Origin: Xanthomonas rydalmerensis
GTDB taxonomy: Bacteria > Pseudomonadota > Gammaproteobacteria > Xanthomonadales > Xanthomonadaceae
Length of the DNA stretch: 64,000 bases
Direction: 5' to 3'
NCBI RefSeq assembly: GCF_033170385.1
Contig: NZ_CP126170.1
Span: 1,078,001-1,142,000 of the forward strand
Numbering within the stretch: the stretch's first letter is position 1; the number at the start of each line of letters is the position of its first letter. Below, piece after piece: positions 28,306 to 37,949 of the stretch. Made by a program: the position numbers and the translations under genes. The notes below the pieces were generated by a model. It did not search any database. It worked only from the letters and a program-made list of their open reading frames with translations, and was not told the DNA's origin.

Positions 28306-31300
28306 ATGGAACAGGGGGATCGGCGTCACGGTAGTCGCGACGGTGCGCATGCGCTGCGTCACCGCGTGGGTGTGATGTTGTGCCTGTTACTGGCGCTGTG
28401 TTGCGCCAGCACCGCCACGCGCGCCGCCGAGCCGGCCGCGCCGCTGACCGAGCGCACCGTGCTCGACCGCCCGGTGATCGCGCGCTGGACCATGGAAGAA
28501 GGGCTGCCGCACAACCTGGTGCACGCGCTGGCGCAGGACCGCGACGGCATGATCTGGGTCGGCACCTGGGAGGGCGTGGCGCGCTTCGACGGCCGCGCCT
28601 TCACCGTGTTCGATCGTCAAAACACTCCCGGCATGGAGCTGTCGGGGGTGTTCGCGCTGCTCGCCGAAGCCGATGGCGGCATGCTGGTCGGCACCGCCTA
28701 CGACGGCGTGTTCCGCTACGCCGCCGGGCGCTGGGAGCATCTGGGCGATGCGCGCGCGCAGCGGCTGCGGGTCACCACGATGCTGCGCGATGCCGACGGC
28801 GGGTTGTGGGTGGGCAGCGAGGACGGCCTGTTCCGGATCGAGGCCGACGGGCGCCTGGTCGACGCCGGCGCTGCCGCGGGGCTGGGCAGGACCCGTATCG
28901 CCGCGCTGCTGCGTTACCGCGATGCGGTGTTGGTGGGCACCCCGCAGGGACTGTTCCGGCTGACCGCGCACGCCACGCGGGCGCAGCGCTGGGGCGCGGC
29001 GGCGATGCGCACGGCGTCGATCCGGCGCCTGACCCCCGACCGCCATGGCGGCCTGCTGGTGGCCAGCGACGAGGGCGTGTTCTGGCTCGGCGGCAACGGC
29101 GGCCTGCAATGGCTGCGGCGCGGCCAGCGCGTCGATGCGGCGCTGCAGGACCAGGACGGCCAGTTGTGGATGAGCCTGTCCAGCGGGCAACTGCTGCGGC
29201 GCGACTCCAACGGCGCCAGCGAGGAGGTGCTGTCGATCTCCGGCGTGGTCAGCCCGGCGCTGATCGAGGACCGCGAGGGCCTGGTGTGGGCCGGCAGCAC
29301 CGACGGCCTGTTCCGTGTCGCCAAGGGCGACGCCGGCGGCCTGACCCGCCAGGACGGACTCGGCAGCGACTATGTGCGCGTGGTCCAGCAGAACGCCGAC
29401 GGCACGATCTGGATCGGCCATGCCGCCGGCCTGGATCGCTGGCAGGGCGGCCGCATCCGCCCGCTGCGGCTGAGCGAGCGCCCGGGCCGCGATCCGTCGG
29501 TGCTGGCGTTGGCTGCGGCCCGCGACGGCGGCATGTGGGTGGGCACCTACGACCAGGGCGTGCTGCTGCTGGCGGCGGATGGCACGATCCGGCAACGCCT
29601 GGGCGTGGCTGCGGGCGTGCCGCGGAGCATGGTGCGCGCGCTGCTGGCCGATGCCGACGGCGGCCTGTGGATCGGCGGCAACGAAGGACTGCTGTATCGC
29701 AAGGGCGATCGCACGCGGACCTACGGCACCGCCGACGGCCTGCCCGGGCGGCAGGTACAGACGCTGTACCGCGATCACACCGGCGTGTTGTGGATCGGCA
29801 CCAACCAGGGCATCGCCACGCTCGCGGCCGACGGCACGTTGCAGGCGCGGCCGAGCGGGCATGGCTTTCCGGCGCAGAACGCCTTCGACTTTCTCGAAGA
29901 TGCCGACGGCACCCTGTGGGTCGCCAGCGACCGCGGCCTGCTGCGGCTGCGCGACGGGCAATGGCGCATCTACGACCACAGCGTCGGCTTGCCGCGCGAC
30001 AAGCTGTTCCGGCTGCTCGACGACGGCAACGGCAACCTGTGGGCGAACAGTAATCGCGGCGTGCTGCGCATCGCGCGCGCGCGCCTGGCGGAACTGGACG
30101 CCGGCCAGCGCAGCACGCTGGCGGTGGACGTGGTCGACCGCAGCGACGGCATGCCCGGCGGCCAGGGCAACGGCAGCAGCGCGCCGGCCGGCTGGCGCAG
30201 CCGCGACGGGGTGCTGTTGATCCCCACTTCGGCCGGGCTGGCGCTGATCGATCCGGCGCTGCCGAGCCGGCGCAATGTGCGTGCGCCGCCGCTGGTGATC
30301 TCCCGTGTGCAGGTGGATGGTGTGGCGCAGCCGCTGCGCGGCGATTATCGCCTGCCCGGCGGCGTCGCCCGGCTCGCGATCGGCTATGCCGGGCTGAGCT
30401 TCCGCTCGCCGGACAAGGTGCGCTACCGCTACCGCCTGCAGGGATTCGATCGGCAGTGGGTCGACGCCGGCAGCAGCGAGGAAGCGGTCTACACCAACCT
30501 GCCTTCGGGCAGTTACCGCCTGGACGTGCAGGCGATGAGCAGCCCGCTGGACTGGTCGCGCAGCGAACGCATCGGCAGCGCCTCGCTGCGCCTGCAACTG
30601 GTGCCGCCGTTCTGGGAACGCTGGCCGTTCGTGATGCTGGTGGCGCTGTGCGTGACCGGCCTGCTCCTGTGGTGGTACCGCGGCCGCAGCTATCGCTACC
30701 GGCGCCGCCAGCGCCGGCTCAACACCATCATCGCCGAGCGCACCCACGAACTGAAGGCGAAGAATCTGGCGTTGAAGCTGGCCAACCTCGAACGCGAGGA
30801 CCTGGTGCGCAAGCTCGCCTACCAGGCCGGACACGACGCGCTCACCGGCCTGCCCAACCGGCGCACCGGCGATCCCTATCTCAACTCGGCGCTGGAGCGG
30901 GCGTTGGCCACGCGCTCGCCGTTGTGCGTGGCGCTGCTGGACATCGACCACTTCAAGAAGATCAACGACGCCTACGGCCACGAGATCGGCGACGAGGTAC
31001 TGCGCCGGGTCGGCGAGGCACTGCGCGCCAGCCTCGGCGAGCAGGCCTTTGCCGCGCGCCACGGCGGCGAGGAGTTCCTGCTGGTGCTGCCGGGCCTGGA
31101 TCAGGAACAGGCACGCGCGCGCCTGGACGCGCTGCGCGCGCACCTGGCCGAGCTGGTGCTGCACGACGACGACGGAAGCGCGGTGTGCTTCACCGCCAGC
31201 ATCGGCTTCGCCTGCCTGTCGCCGACCCTGCGCACCCGCCGCGACCTGCTGGTGCAGGCCGACAAGCGCCTGTACCAGGCCAAGCGCGAGGGGCGCGATC

Positions 31301-31314
31301 GGGTGATCGGCTAG
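28306..31314 (+). CDS. Two-component-propeller diguanylate cyclase (GGDEF), second copy
   Basis: A 1002-residue membrane protein built like the one at 5143-8277. After a basic N-terminus, a hydrophobic signal segment (VMLCLLLALCCASTATRA) precedes a periplasmic propeller sensor whose blades repeat motifs such as GMIWVGTWEGVARF, GLWVGSEDGLFRI and VLWIGTNQGIATL. Then come a Y_Y_Y domain (VRYRYRLQGFDRQWVDAG), a transmembrane helix (FVMLVALCVTGLLLWWY), a short coiled coil and a GGDEF domain with intact GGEEF at about 920-924. The inhibitory RxxD site is absent. I chose the ATG at 28306 because GGAAAGGG precedes it; a GTG at 28270 is an alternative. Ligand unknown. Confidence 0.87.
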   Translation: MEQGDRRHGSRDGAHALRHRVGVMLCLLLALCCASTATRAAEPAAPLTERTVLDRPVIARWTMEEGLPHNLVHALAQDRDGMIWVGTWEGVARFDGRAFTVFDRQNTPGMELSGVFALLAEADGGMLVGTAYDGVFRYAAGRWEHLGDARAQRLRVTTMLRDADGGLWVGSEDGLFRIEADGRLVDAGAAAGLGRTRIAALLRYRDAVLVGTPQGLFRLTAHATRAQRWGAAAMRTASIRRLTPDRHGGLLVASDEGVFWLGGNGGLQWLRRGQRVDAALQDQDGQLWMSLSSGQLLRRDSNGASEEVLSISGVVSPALIEDREGLVWAGSTDGLFRVAKGDAGGLTRQDGLGSDYVRVVQQNADGTIWIGHAAGLDRWQGGRIRPLRLSERPGRDPSVLALAAARDGGMWVGTYDQGVLLLAADGTIRQRLGVAAGVPRSMVRALLADADGGLWIGGNEGLLYRKGDRTRTYGTADGLPGRQVQTLYRDHTGVLWIGTNQGIATLAADGTLQARPSGHGFPAQNAFDFLEDADGTLWVASDRGLLRLRDGQWRIYDHSVGLPRDKLFRLLDDGNGNLWANSNRGVLRIARARLAELDAGQRSTLAVDVVDRSDGMPGGQGNGSSAPAGWRSRDGVLLIPTSAGLALIDPALPSRRNVRAPPLVISRVQVDGVAQPLRGDYRLPGGVARLAIGYAGLSFRSPDKVRYRYRLQGFDRQWVDAGSSEEAVYTNLPSGSYRLDVQAMSSPLDWSRSERIGSASLRLQLVPPFWERWPFVMLVALCVTGLLLWWYRGRSYRYRRRQRRLNTIIAERTHELKAKNLALKLANLEREDLVRKLAYQAGHDALTGLPNRRTGDPYLNSALERALATRSPLCVALLDIDHFKKINDAYGHEIGDEVLRRVGEALRASLGEQAFAARHGGEEFLLVLPGLDQEQARARLDALRAHLAELVLHDDDGSAVCFTASIGFACLSPTLRTRRDLLVQADKRLYQAKREGRDRVIG

Positions 31315-31525
31315 GTCGCTGCAGCGGCACAGACGCCGCACGTCGTCCGCGCGTTGTGCCGCTGCGGCAACGAGCAGACGCGGCGGTCGGCCATGCGACT
31401 GCGCAGACCTGCGTGTGGAGTGAAGGCGCAGGCGCCAAGCAGGCGCGGCGAACAGAGGGGCATTCCGCACCCGCCGCATCGTTGCGGCGGGCAGGAGGTG
31501 GTCGGCGCCGGTGCTCCGCCGCGGA

Positions 31526-32587
31526 TCAGCCTTGCAGGTGCTGCAACACCGCCTGGGTAGCGGCCTCGGTGGAGATGCCCTGGCCGGGCGCGGCGAGATC
31601 GGCGGTGAACGCCTTTGCGTCGAGTGCGGCATTGACGGCCTGCTCGATCGCCGCCGCTTCGGCTTCCAGGCCCAGCGAGTGACGCAGCAGCAGCGCCGCG
31701 CTGAGGATGGTCGCGTAGGGATTGGCGATGCCCTTGCCGGCGATGTCCGGCGCCGAGCCGTGGATGGGCTCGTACAGGCCGATGCGGCCTTCGCCCAGCG
31801 AGGCCGACGGCAGCAGCCCCAGCGAGCCGGCCAGCATCGACGCTTCGTCGGTGAGGATGTCGCCGAACATGTTCTCGGTGACGATCACGTCGTACTCGCG
31901 CGGCTTGGCCAGCAGGTGCATGGCCATCGAATCGACCAGTTGGTGTTCCAGGCGCACGTCCGGGAATTCCTCGCGGCCGATCCGCGCGGCGACGTCGCGC
32001 CACAGCCGCGAGGTCTCCAGCACGTTGGCCTTGTCCACCGAGACGACGTGGTTGCGGCGCTGCTGGGCCAGCCGGAACGCGCTGCGCAGCACCCGCTCGA
32101 TCTCCGCGACGGTGTAGCGGCACAGGTCGCTGGCGTCGCTGGGGCTGCGGGTCTTGTCGCCGAAATAGATGCCGCCGGTCAGTTCGCGCACCACCACGAT
32201 GTCCACGCCCTGCAGCAGGTGCGGCTTGATCGGCGATGCGTCCAGCGCCGCCGGATGCGGCTTGACCGGACGCAGGTTGGCGAACAGGCCCAGGCCGCGG
32301 CGGATCGCCAGCAGGCCCTGCTCGGGGCGCACCTTGGCGTTGGGATCGGACCACTTCGGCCCGCCGACCGCGCCCAGCAGCACCGCGTCGGCGCCCTGGC
32401 AGGCGGTCAGCGTGGCTGCCGGCAGCGGTTCGCCGTGGCGGTCGATGGCGATGCCGCCGATGTCGTGTTCGTGGAACTGGAAGTCGTGGCCGTGGCGCGC
32501 AGCGACGGCGCGCAGCACCGCGACCGCGGCGGCGGCGACTTCCGGACCGATGCCGTCGCCGGGCAGGACGACGATGTCAGCGTGCAT
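31526..32587 (-). CDS. leuB: 3-isopropylmalate dehydrogenase
   Basis: A 353-residue cytoplasmic enzyme that oxidises and decarboxylates 3-isopropylmalate with NAD in leucine synthesis. The N-terminus [13 protein letters not shown], the substrate-binding [12 protein letters not shown], the catalytic region [15 protein letters not shown] and the NAD-binding [18 protein letters not shown] are all present. Its start overlaps the leuD stop by 11 bp, and it is the last gene of the ilv-leu operon. Confidence 0.97.
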   Translation of the reverse strand: MHADIVVLPGDGIGPEVAAAAVAVLRAVAARHGHDFQFHEHDIGGIAIDRHGEPLPAATLTACQGADAVLLGAVGGPKWSDPNAKVRPEQGLLAIRRGLGLFANLRPVKPHPAALDASPIKPHLLQGVDIVVVRELTGGIYFGDKTRSPSDASDLCRYTVAEIERVLRSAFRLAQQRRNHVVSVDKANVLETSRLWRDVAARIGREEFPDVRLEHQLVDSMAMHLLAKPREYDVIVTENMFGDILTDEASMLAGSLGLLPSASLGEGRIGLYEPIHGSAPDIAGKGIANPYATILSAALLLRHSLGLEAEAAAIEQAVNAALDAKAFTADLAAPGQGISTEAATQAVLQHLQG

Positions 32588-33155
32588 GGGTGGCCTCGTA
32601 GCGTTCGATGTCGGGTTGACGCAGCAACAGATAGCCCATCTCGTCCACGCCCTCGAGCAGGCAGGTCTGCGAGAACGCATCGAGCGGGAAGGCGTAGACG
32701 CGGCCGTCGGGCGTGCGCAGCTCGCGCGCGGCCACGTCCACGGTCAATTCGTCGTCCGGCCGCTGCATCAGCGTCTGCACGTCGTCCTCGGCCAGCACGA
32801 TCGGCACCAGGCCGTTCTTGAGGCTGTTGTTGCGGAAGATGTCGGCGATCTCGCTGCTGACGATGGCGCGCAGGCCCAGGTCGGTCAGCGCCCACGGCGC
32901 GTGCTCGCGCGAGGAGCCGCAGCCGAAGTTGCGCCCGGCCAGCAGGATCTGGCGGCCGGCGTTGTGCGCCTGGTTGAAGGCGAACTCCGGGTTCGGCGTG
33001 CCGTCGGCCTGCCAGCGCCAGTCGTTGAAGGCGTGGCGGCCGAGGCCGGCGCGTTCGGTGGTGGACAGGAACCGCGCCGGGATGATCTGGTCGGTGTCGA
33101 TGTTGGTCTGGCGCAGCACCACGCTGCGCGAGGTGAGGGTGGCGAAGCCGGCCAT
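32577..33155 (-). CDS. leuD: 3-isopropylmalate dehydratase small subunit
   Basis: A 192-residue swivel-domain subunit that joins LeuC to isomerise 2- to 3-isopropylmalate. Family motifs [13 protein letters not shown] near the N-terminus and [17 protein letters not shown] are intact. The ATG at 33155 is preferred over the GTG one codon upstream because AGGAG then sits at an ideal 8-nt spacing. Its ATG overlaps the stop codon of the small gene upstream (TGATG) and its end overlaps leuB, so the three genes are translationally coupled. Confidence 0.96.
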   Translation of the reverse strand: MAGFATLTSRSVVLRQTNIDTDQIIPARFLSTTERAGLGRHAFNDWRWQADGTPNPEFAFNQAHNAGRQILLAGRNFGCGSSREHAPWALTDLGLRAIVSSEIADIFRNNSLKNGLVPIVLAEDDVQTLMQRPDDELTVDVAARELRTPDGRVYAFPLDAFSQTCLLEGVDEMGYLLLRQPDIERYEATHAR

Positions 33156-33337
33156 CACGGGGTCTCCTGGGAAGCGACGGAGTCGGGGGCGGGCGCCGCC
33201 GCGGCGTCGGCCGCCGGCGGCAGTGCCGCGGGGGGCGCGTGCGGCGGCAGCAGCGGCTTGTGGCGGTGCGCGAAGGCGCGGGTGGTGGCGGCGATGAAGG
33301 TCAGGGTGGCGGCGAACGCGCCGATGTGCGAGGTCAT
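33155..33337 (-). CDS. Small membrane-anchored protein between leuC and leuD
   Basis: A 60-residue open frame that exactly fills the leuC-leuD gap: its ATG overlaps the leuC stop (ATGA) and its stop overlaps the leuD start (TGATG). That fit is strong evidence it is translated. The N-terminal half is hydrophobic ([19 protein letters not shown]), followed by a short basic patch (HRHK) and a Pro/Ala-rich tail. One membrane helix or an uncleaved signal segment is likely. I recognise no family. It may only keep ribosomes flowing into leuD, or it may be a small regulatory or membrane protein. Confidence 0.7.
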   Translation of the reverse strand: MTSHIGAFAATLTFIAATTRAFAHRHKPLLPPHAPPAALPPAADAAAAPAPDSVASQETP

Positions 33338-34761
33338 GCCGCGCTCTCCACCGCGCCGGCGAACAGCGCGCGCGGATCGCTGACCTGGCCGTTCACTGCG
33401 GCCCAGGCTGCGGTCAGCGGCGAGGCGAGCAGGGTGCGCGAGCCCGGGCCCTGGCGGCCCTCGAAGTTGCGGTTGCTGGTGCTCACCGCCAGTTGCCCCG
33501 GTGCCACCAGGTCGCCATTCATGGCGATGCACATCGAGCAGCCGGACTCGCGCCATTCCGCACCGGCCGCGCGCACCACTTCATGGATGCCCTCGGCCTC
33601 GGCCTGGCGCTTGACGATCTCCGAGCCCGGCACCACCAGCATGCGCACGTGCGGCGCCACCTTGCGGCCGCGCAGCACCTGCGCCACGGCGCGCATGTCG
33701 CTGAGCCGGCCGTTGGTGCAGGAACCGACGAACACCACGTCCACCGGCGTGCCGATCAGCGCGTGCCCGGCTTCCAGGTGCATGTAGTTCAGGCCCTTCT
33801 GCGCCGCCGGATCCTGCGCGGCCGGGATCGGCACGTCCACCGCGATCGCGGTGCCGGGGTGGGTGCCCCAGGTCAGGGTCGGGCGGATGTCGCGCGCGTC
33901 GATGCGCACCTCGGCGTCGAAGCGCGCGTCGGGATCGCTGCGCAGCTGCGACCAGCGCTGCACGGCGGCGTCGAAGTCGGCCCCCTTGGGCCCGCGCGGG
34001 GTCTTGGCGACCCAGTCGAAGGTGACCTGGTCCGGCGCGACCATGCCGGCGCGCGCGCCGGCCTCGATCGACATGTTGCACAGGGTCATGCGCTGTTCCA
34101 TGTCCATCGCTTCGATGGTCGAACCGCGGTACTCCAGCACGTGACCGGTGCCGCCGTTGACCCCGATCACGCCGATGATGTGCAGGATCACGTCCTTGGC
34201 GCCGACGCCCGGCGCCAGCGGCCCGTCGACGGTGATCGCCATGGTCCTGGCCTTGCGCTGCAGCAGGCACTGCGTGGCCAGCACGTGGCCGACCTCGCTG
34301 GTGCCGATGCCGAACGCCAGCGCGCCGAACGCGCCATGCGTGGAGGTGTGGCTGTCGCCGCAGACGATGGTCATGCCGGGCTGGGTGAAGCCCTGCTCCG
34401 GCGCGATCACGTGGACGATGCCGCGGTTGTCCGAGCCCATGTCGAACAGTTCGATGCCGTAGTCGGCGCAGTTGCGCGCGAGCATGTCCACCTGCGCCTC
34501 GGAGGCCGGGGTGTAGTACGGCAGCTTGCCGTCGGCGCCGCGCGGCAGGGTCGGCGTGGAGTGGTCCATCGTCGCCTTGGTGCGGTCCGGCCGGCGCGGT
34601 TTCAGGCCGCGCGCCTTGAGCTCGGTGAACGCCTGCGGCGAGGTCACTTCGTGGATCAGGTGCAGGTCGATGTACAGCACCGCCGGGGCGGCGGCGCTTT
34701 CGGGGACGACGACGTGCGCGTCCCACAGCTTGTCGTACAGGGTGCGGGGAGTGGCGGACAT
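33334..34761 (-). CDS. leuC: 3-isopropylmalate dehydratase large subunit
   Basis: A 475-residue aconitase-family protein that carries the [4Fe-4S] cluster of isopropylmalate isomerase. Cluster ligands are visible in [11 protein letters not shown] and in the CSMC pair of [12 protein letters not shown]. The N-terminus ([18 protein letters not shown]) and the motif [19 protein letters not shown] are standard. It is 84 bp downstream of leuA in the operon and is followed without a gap by the 60-residue small gene. Confidence 0.97.
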   Translation of the reverse strand: MSATPRTLYDKLWDAHVVVPESAAAPAVLYIDLHLIHEVTSPQAFTELKARGLKPRRPDRTKATMDHSTPTLPRGADGKLPYYTPASEAQVDMLARNCADYGIELFDMGSDNRGIVHVIAPEQGFTQPGMTIVCGDSHTSTHGAFGALAFGIGTSEVGHVLATQCLLQRKARTMAITVDGPLAPGVGAKDVILHIIGVIGVNGGTGHVLEYRGSTIEAMDMEQRMTLCNMSIEAGARAGMVAPDQVTFDWVAKTPRGPKGADFDAAVQRWSQLRSDPDARFDAEVRIDARDIRPTLTWGTHPGTAIAVDVPIPAAQDPAAQKGLNYMHLEAGHALIGTPVDVVFVGSCTNGRLSDMRAVAQVLRGRKVAPHVRMLVVPGSEIVKRQAEAEGIHEVVRAAGAEWRESGCSMCIAMNGDLVAPGQLAVSTSNRNFEGRQGPGSRTLLASPLTAAWAAVNGQVSDPRALFAGAVESAA

Positions 34762-34845
34762 TGCGGAACTACCTGGCAGGAAAGCTGGGCGGGGAAGGGG
34801 AGCGAAGGCGAGCGTGCACGACGACGATGACCGCGGCGTGGCGGC

Positions 34846-36405
34846 TCAGGCCAGTGCGTCGGCGGCGCCGACCGGCGCGCCCTGGCGCTGGCGCAGCACG
34901 CGGTTGGCCACGTCCAGCCAGGCCAGCGCGCTGGCCTCGATGATGTCGCGGCTGGTGCCGGTGCCGTCGTATTCGATGTCGCCGTGGCGCACGCTGAGAT
35001 TGGCCTCGCCGCGCGCGTCGGCGCCGATGCCGACGCTGTGCACCTGGTAGCTGTCCAGCACCAGTTGCACGCCGGTGGCGGCCGACAGCGCGGCGAACAG
35101 CGCGTCCACCGGGCCGTCGCCCTCGGCGCGCTCGCTGACCCGCTGGCCGTCCGGATCGGACAGTTCGACCTGCGCGCTGGCGCGCTGGCCGCGATCGCTG
35201 ACGGTCATCGACGACAGCCGGTAGCCCTGGCTCTCCGGTGCGTCCTGCATCATCGCCTGCAGGTCGGCGTCGTTGACCACGCGCTGCTGTTCGCACAGCG
35301 CCTTGAAGGCGTCGAAGGCGATGTTCAGTTCGGCCTCGTCCAGCACGTAGCCCAGCGCGCGCAGGCGCTGCTCGACCGCGGCGCGGCCGCTGTGGCGGCC
35401 CAGCACCATCTGCGAGGACTCCCAGCCCACGTCTTCCGGGCGCATGATCTCGTAGGTGCCGCGGTGACGCAGCATGCCGTGCTGGTGGATGCCCGATTCG
35501 TGGGCGAAGGCGTTGCCGCCGACGATCGCCTTGTTGCGCTGTACCGGCATGCCGACCAGGCGCTGCAGCAACTGCGAGGTGGCGACGATGCGCGGCGTGT
35601 TGATCGCGGTGTCCAGTTCGTAGAACGCGTTGCGCACCTTCAGTGCCATGGCGATCTCTTCCAGCGCGCAGTTGCCGGCGCGCTCGCCGACGCCGTTGAT
35701 GGTGCATTCCACCTGCCGTGCGCCGCCTTCCACCGCGGCCAGCGAGTTGGCCACGGCCAGGCCCAGGTCGTTGTGGCAGTGCGCGCTGAACACCACCCGG
35801 TCGGCGCCGGGGACGCTGGCGATGATCCGAGAGAACATGCCGCGGATCTCTTCCGGGGTGGTGAAGCCGACCGTGTCGGGCAGGTTGATGGTGGTGGCGC
35901 CGGCAGCGATCGCCACGCTGGCGACCTCGGCCAGGAAATCCTCCTCGGTGCGGGTGGCGTCCTCGGCCGAGAACTCCACGTCGTCCACGTACTGGCGCGC
36001 CAGCGACACGTGCTTGCGCACGGACTCCAGCACCTGCTCGCGGCTCATCCGCAGCTTGTGCTCGCGGTGCAGCGGGCTGGTCGACAGGAACACGTGCAGG
36101 CGCGGATTGGCCGCCGCTTCCAGCGCCCGGGCCGAGGTCTCGATGTCGGCGGTCAGGCAACGCGACAGCACCGCCAGGGTCGGCGTGCGCAGCTCGCGGC
36201 CGATCAATGCCATCGCCTCGCGGTCGGACTGCGAGCTGGCCGGGAAGCCGGTCTCGATGATGTCCACGCCCAGCTCGGCCAGGGCGCGCGCCATCACCAG
36301 CTTCTGCGGCGGGGTCATGCTGCAGCCGGGGGATTGCTCGCCGTCGCGCAGGGTGGTGTCGAAAATGCGGATGCGGGGGGTCTGGGAAGAAACGGAAGTG
36401 TTCAC
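34846..36405 (-). CDS. leuA: 2-isopropylmalate synthase
   Basis: A 519-residue enzyme that condenses acetyl-CoA with 2-ketoisovalerate, the first committed step of leucine synthesis. The HMGL-like TIM barrel starts [18 protein letters not shown] and includes the metal-binding [16 protein letters not shown] and NGVGERAGN. The C-terminal 130 residues form the regulatory domain for leucine feedback ([37 protein letters not shown]). The start is GTG at 36405, with AGAGGA upstream, and it overlaps the threonine dehydratase stop by 4 bp (GTGA), so translation is coupled. Confidence 0.96.
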   Translation of the reverse strand: MNTSVSSQTPRIRIFDTTLRDGEQSPGCSMTPPQKLVMARALAELGVDIIETGFPASSQSDREAMALIGRELRTPTLAVLSRCLTADIETSARALEAAANPRLHVFLSTSPLHREHKLRMSREQVLESVRKHVSLARQYVDDVEFSAEDATRTEEDFLAEVASVAIAAGATTINLPDTVGFTTPEEIRGMFSRIIASVPGADRVVFSAHCHNDLGLAVANSLAAVEGGARQVECTINGVGERAGNCALEEIAMALKVRNAFYELDTAINTPRIVATSQLLQRLVGMPVQRNKAIVGGNAFAHESGIHQHGMLRHRGTYEIMRPEDVGWESSQMVLGRHSGRAAVEQRLRALGYVLDEAELNIAFDAFKALCEQQRVVNDADLQAMMQDAPESQGYRLSSMTVSDRGQRASAQVELSDPDGQRVSERAEGDGPVDALFAALSAATGVQLVLDSYQVHSVGIGADARGEANLSVRHGDIEYDGTGTSRDIIEASALAWLDVANRVLRQRQGAPVGAADALA

Positions 36406-37505
36406 CAGATGGGTTCCTCTACGGCGGCGGTGGCTTGCGGATGGGGATGCGTGGGCGAGATGGTGCGGGCAGGAGCGGGTGGGGCGGGACGTTGGCTGCG
36501 AAGTCGCTCGGCGCTGCGGCGGCGCGGCTTGCGCGGCGGGCGCGGGCGCACCTCCGACAGCAGCGTCGCCAGCACGCCGGCGTCGATGTTGCCGCCGGAC
36601 ACCACCGCGCACTTGCGCTTGCCGGCGACGCGGCGCCCGGCCGCCAGGGCCAGCGCGCCGGCGCCCTCGGCGATGACGTGCTCCTCCAGCGCCAGGCGGA
36701 CCAGCGTTTCGCGCAGTTCCGCCTCGCGCACGATCACCACGTCGTCGAGCAGGCTGGCGCACAGCCGGCGGGTGATGAACCCGGGGATTTTAACCTTGAC
36801 GCCGTCGGCCAGGGTGGGCACCGGATCCACGGCGCGGACGTCGCCGCGGATCGCCCGCGCCATCGAATCCACGCCCTCGACCTGGGCGCCGACCACGCGC
36901 ACGCCCTGCGAGCGCAGCGCCAGGGCCACGCCGGAGGCCAGGCCGCCGCCGCCGATCGGCACGATCACCACGTCCGGGGCGTGCGCGGCCAGCTCGATGC
37001 CGACGGTGCCCTGGCCGGCGATCACGTCCGGGTCGTCGAAGGCGGACAGGAAGCGGTAGCCGTTCTGCTCGGCCAGGTCTCGGGCGAAGGCGAAGGCCTC
37101 GTCGTAGCTGTTGCCGTGCTGGCGCACGGTGGCGCCCCAGTGGGCGACGCCGGCGATCTTGGTCTGCGGCGCGCCGTGCGGCATCACCGTGATCGCCTGC
37201 ACGCCCAGGCGGTGCGCGGCCCAGGCCACGCCCTGCGCATGGTTGCCGGCGGAGGCGCAGATCACCGCCCGCTCGTCGCCGCGTTCCAGCCCGGCCAGCA
37301 GCGCGTTGAGCGCGCCGCGGACCTTGTAGGAGCCGGTGCGCTGCAGGTTTTCCAGCTTCAGCCAGACGCCGAAGCGCTCGGCGTAATGCACCGGCGTCGG
37401 CGAGAGATAGCGGCGCAGCCGCGCCTGCGCGGCCAGGACGTCGGCTACGCTGACGGCGACGTGGCCTACATCCGGCTCCTGCGCAGGGCGACCGGCGTCA
37501 GACAT
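36402..37505 (-). CDS. Threonine dehydratase (short, TdcB-like)
   Basis: A 367-residue PLP enzyme that deaminates threonine to 2-ketobutyrate, the entry to isoleucine. Lys61 in [13 protein letters not shown] binds PLP, and the glycine-rich phosphate loop IGGGGLASG is present. It lacks the tandem ACT-like regulatory domains of the roughly 514-residue biosynthetic IlvA, so it resembles catabolic TdcB yet sits inside the ilv-leu operon. The C-terminal 45 residues are unusually rich in Pro and Arg, with no recognised domain, and the end overlaps the leuA start. Isoleucine feedback at this step may be weak or occur by a different route. Confidence 0.88.
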   Translation of the reverse strand: MSDAGRPAQEPDVGHVAVSVADVLAAQARLRRYLSPTPVHYAERFGVWLKLENLQRTGSYKVRGALNALLAGLERGDERAVICASAGNHAQGVAWAAHRLGVQAITVMPHGAPQTKIAGVAHWGATVRQHGNSYDEAFAFARDLAEQNGYRFLSAFDDPDVIAGQGTVGIELAAHAPDVVIVPIGGGGLASGVALALRSQGVRVVGAQVEGVDSMARAIRGDVRAVDPVPTLADGVKVKIPGFITRRLCASLLDDVVIVREAELRETLVRLALEEHVIAEGAGALALAAGRRVAGKRKCAVVSGGNIDAGVLATLLSEVRPRPPRKPRRRSAERLRSQRPAPPAPARTISPTHPHPQATAAVEEPIW

Positions 37506-37513
37506 GGTGAAGC

Positions 37514-37694
37514 CGGGATTGGGGATTCGGGATTGGGGATTCGCAGCGGAAACCCCGGGTGCAGGCGAGAAGAAGCGACCTCCGTTGAAGAAGATGCCTC
37601 CGCATGGCAGCGCGGCGCTGGCGCGGCAGGACCGCCATGCACGTCGGCACGTCGGGGTGCGCGCCCAATCCCGAATCCCGACTCCCGAATCCCG
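37514..37694. repeat. Inverted pair of GGGATT-type repeats inside the ilv-leu operon
   Basis: The left arm (37514-37545) reads GGGATTGGGGATTCGGG and the right arm (37664-37694) is its near-complement (CCCAATCCCGAATCCC). They lie 118 bp apart in the only sizeable gap (about 195 bp) between ilvM and the dehydratase gene. In the mRNA this could form a long imperfect hairpin. No gene fits in the spacer. Confidence 0.75.
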
Positions 37695-37700
37695 GCGCCA

Positions 37701-37949
37701 TCACGCTACGCCATCCAGCGCGGTCACGCGCACCGATTCGCAGTCGTAGACCTTTTCCATCTGCAGGCGCAGGGTCTCGCCGGGACGGTTGCCGTCCACG
37801 ACCATTTGCAGGTGCCAGCGGCCGGCGTCCTCGGCCACCGGCGCGCCGCTGATCGAGATCGGCGCGAAACCGCGGCGTTCGGCCATGCCGATCGCGCGCA
37901 GCAGTGCGCCGTCGATCGGTTTCAGCACCAGGTCAAGCTGGTAACGCAT
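37701..37949 (-). CDS. ilvM: Acetolactate synthase small subunit, IlvM-type
   Basis: An 82-residue protein consisting of a single ACT-like fold: MRYQLDLVLKPIDGALLRAI, the ISISGAPV strand and RLQMEKVYDCESVRV at the end. This is the size and pattern of the IlvM regulatory subunit of acetolactate synthase II rather than the larger IlvN or IlvH. It overlaps ilvG by 17 bp, so the catalytic and regulatory subunits are made together. Confidence 0.9.
   Translation of the reverse strand: MRYQLDLVLKPIDGALLRAIGMAERRGFAPISISGAPVAEDAGRWHLQMVVDGNRPGETLRLQMEKVYDCESVRVTALDGVA

Noticed and set aside
28387..31632. 1081-codon minus-strand open frame antisense to the second diguanylate cyclase
   Set aside because: A frame shadow caused by high G+C third positions; no start context, no domain.
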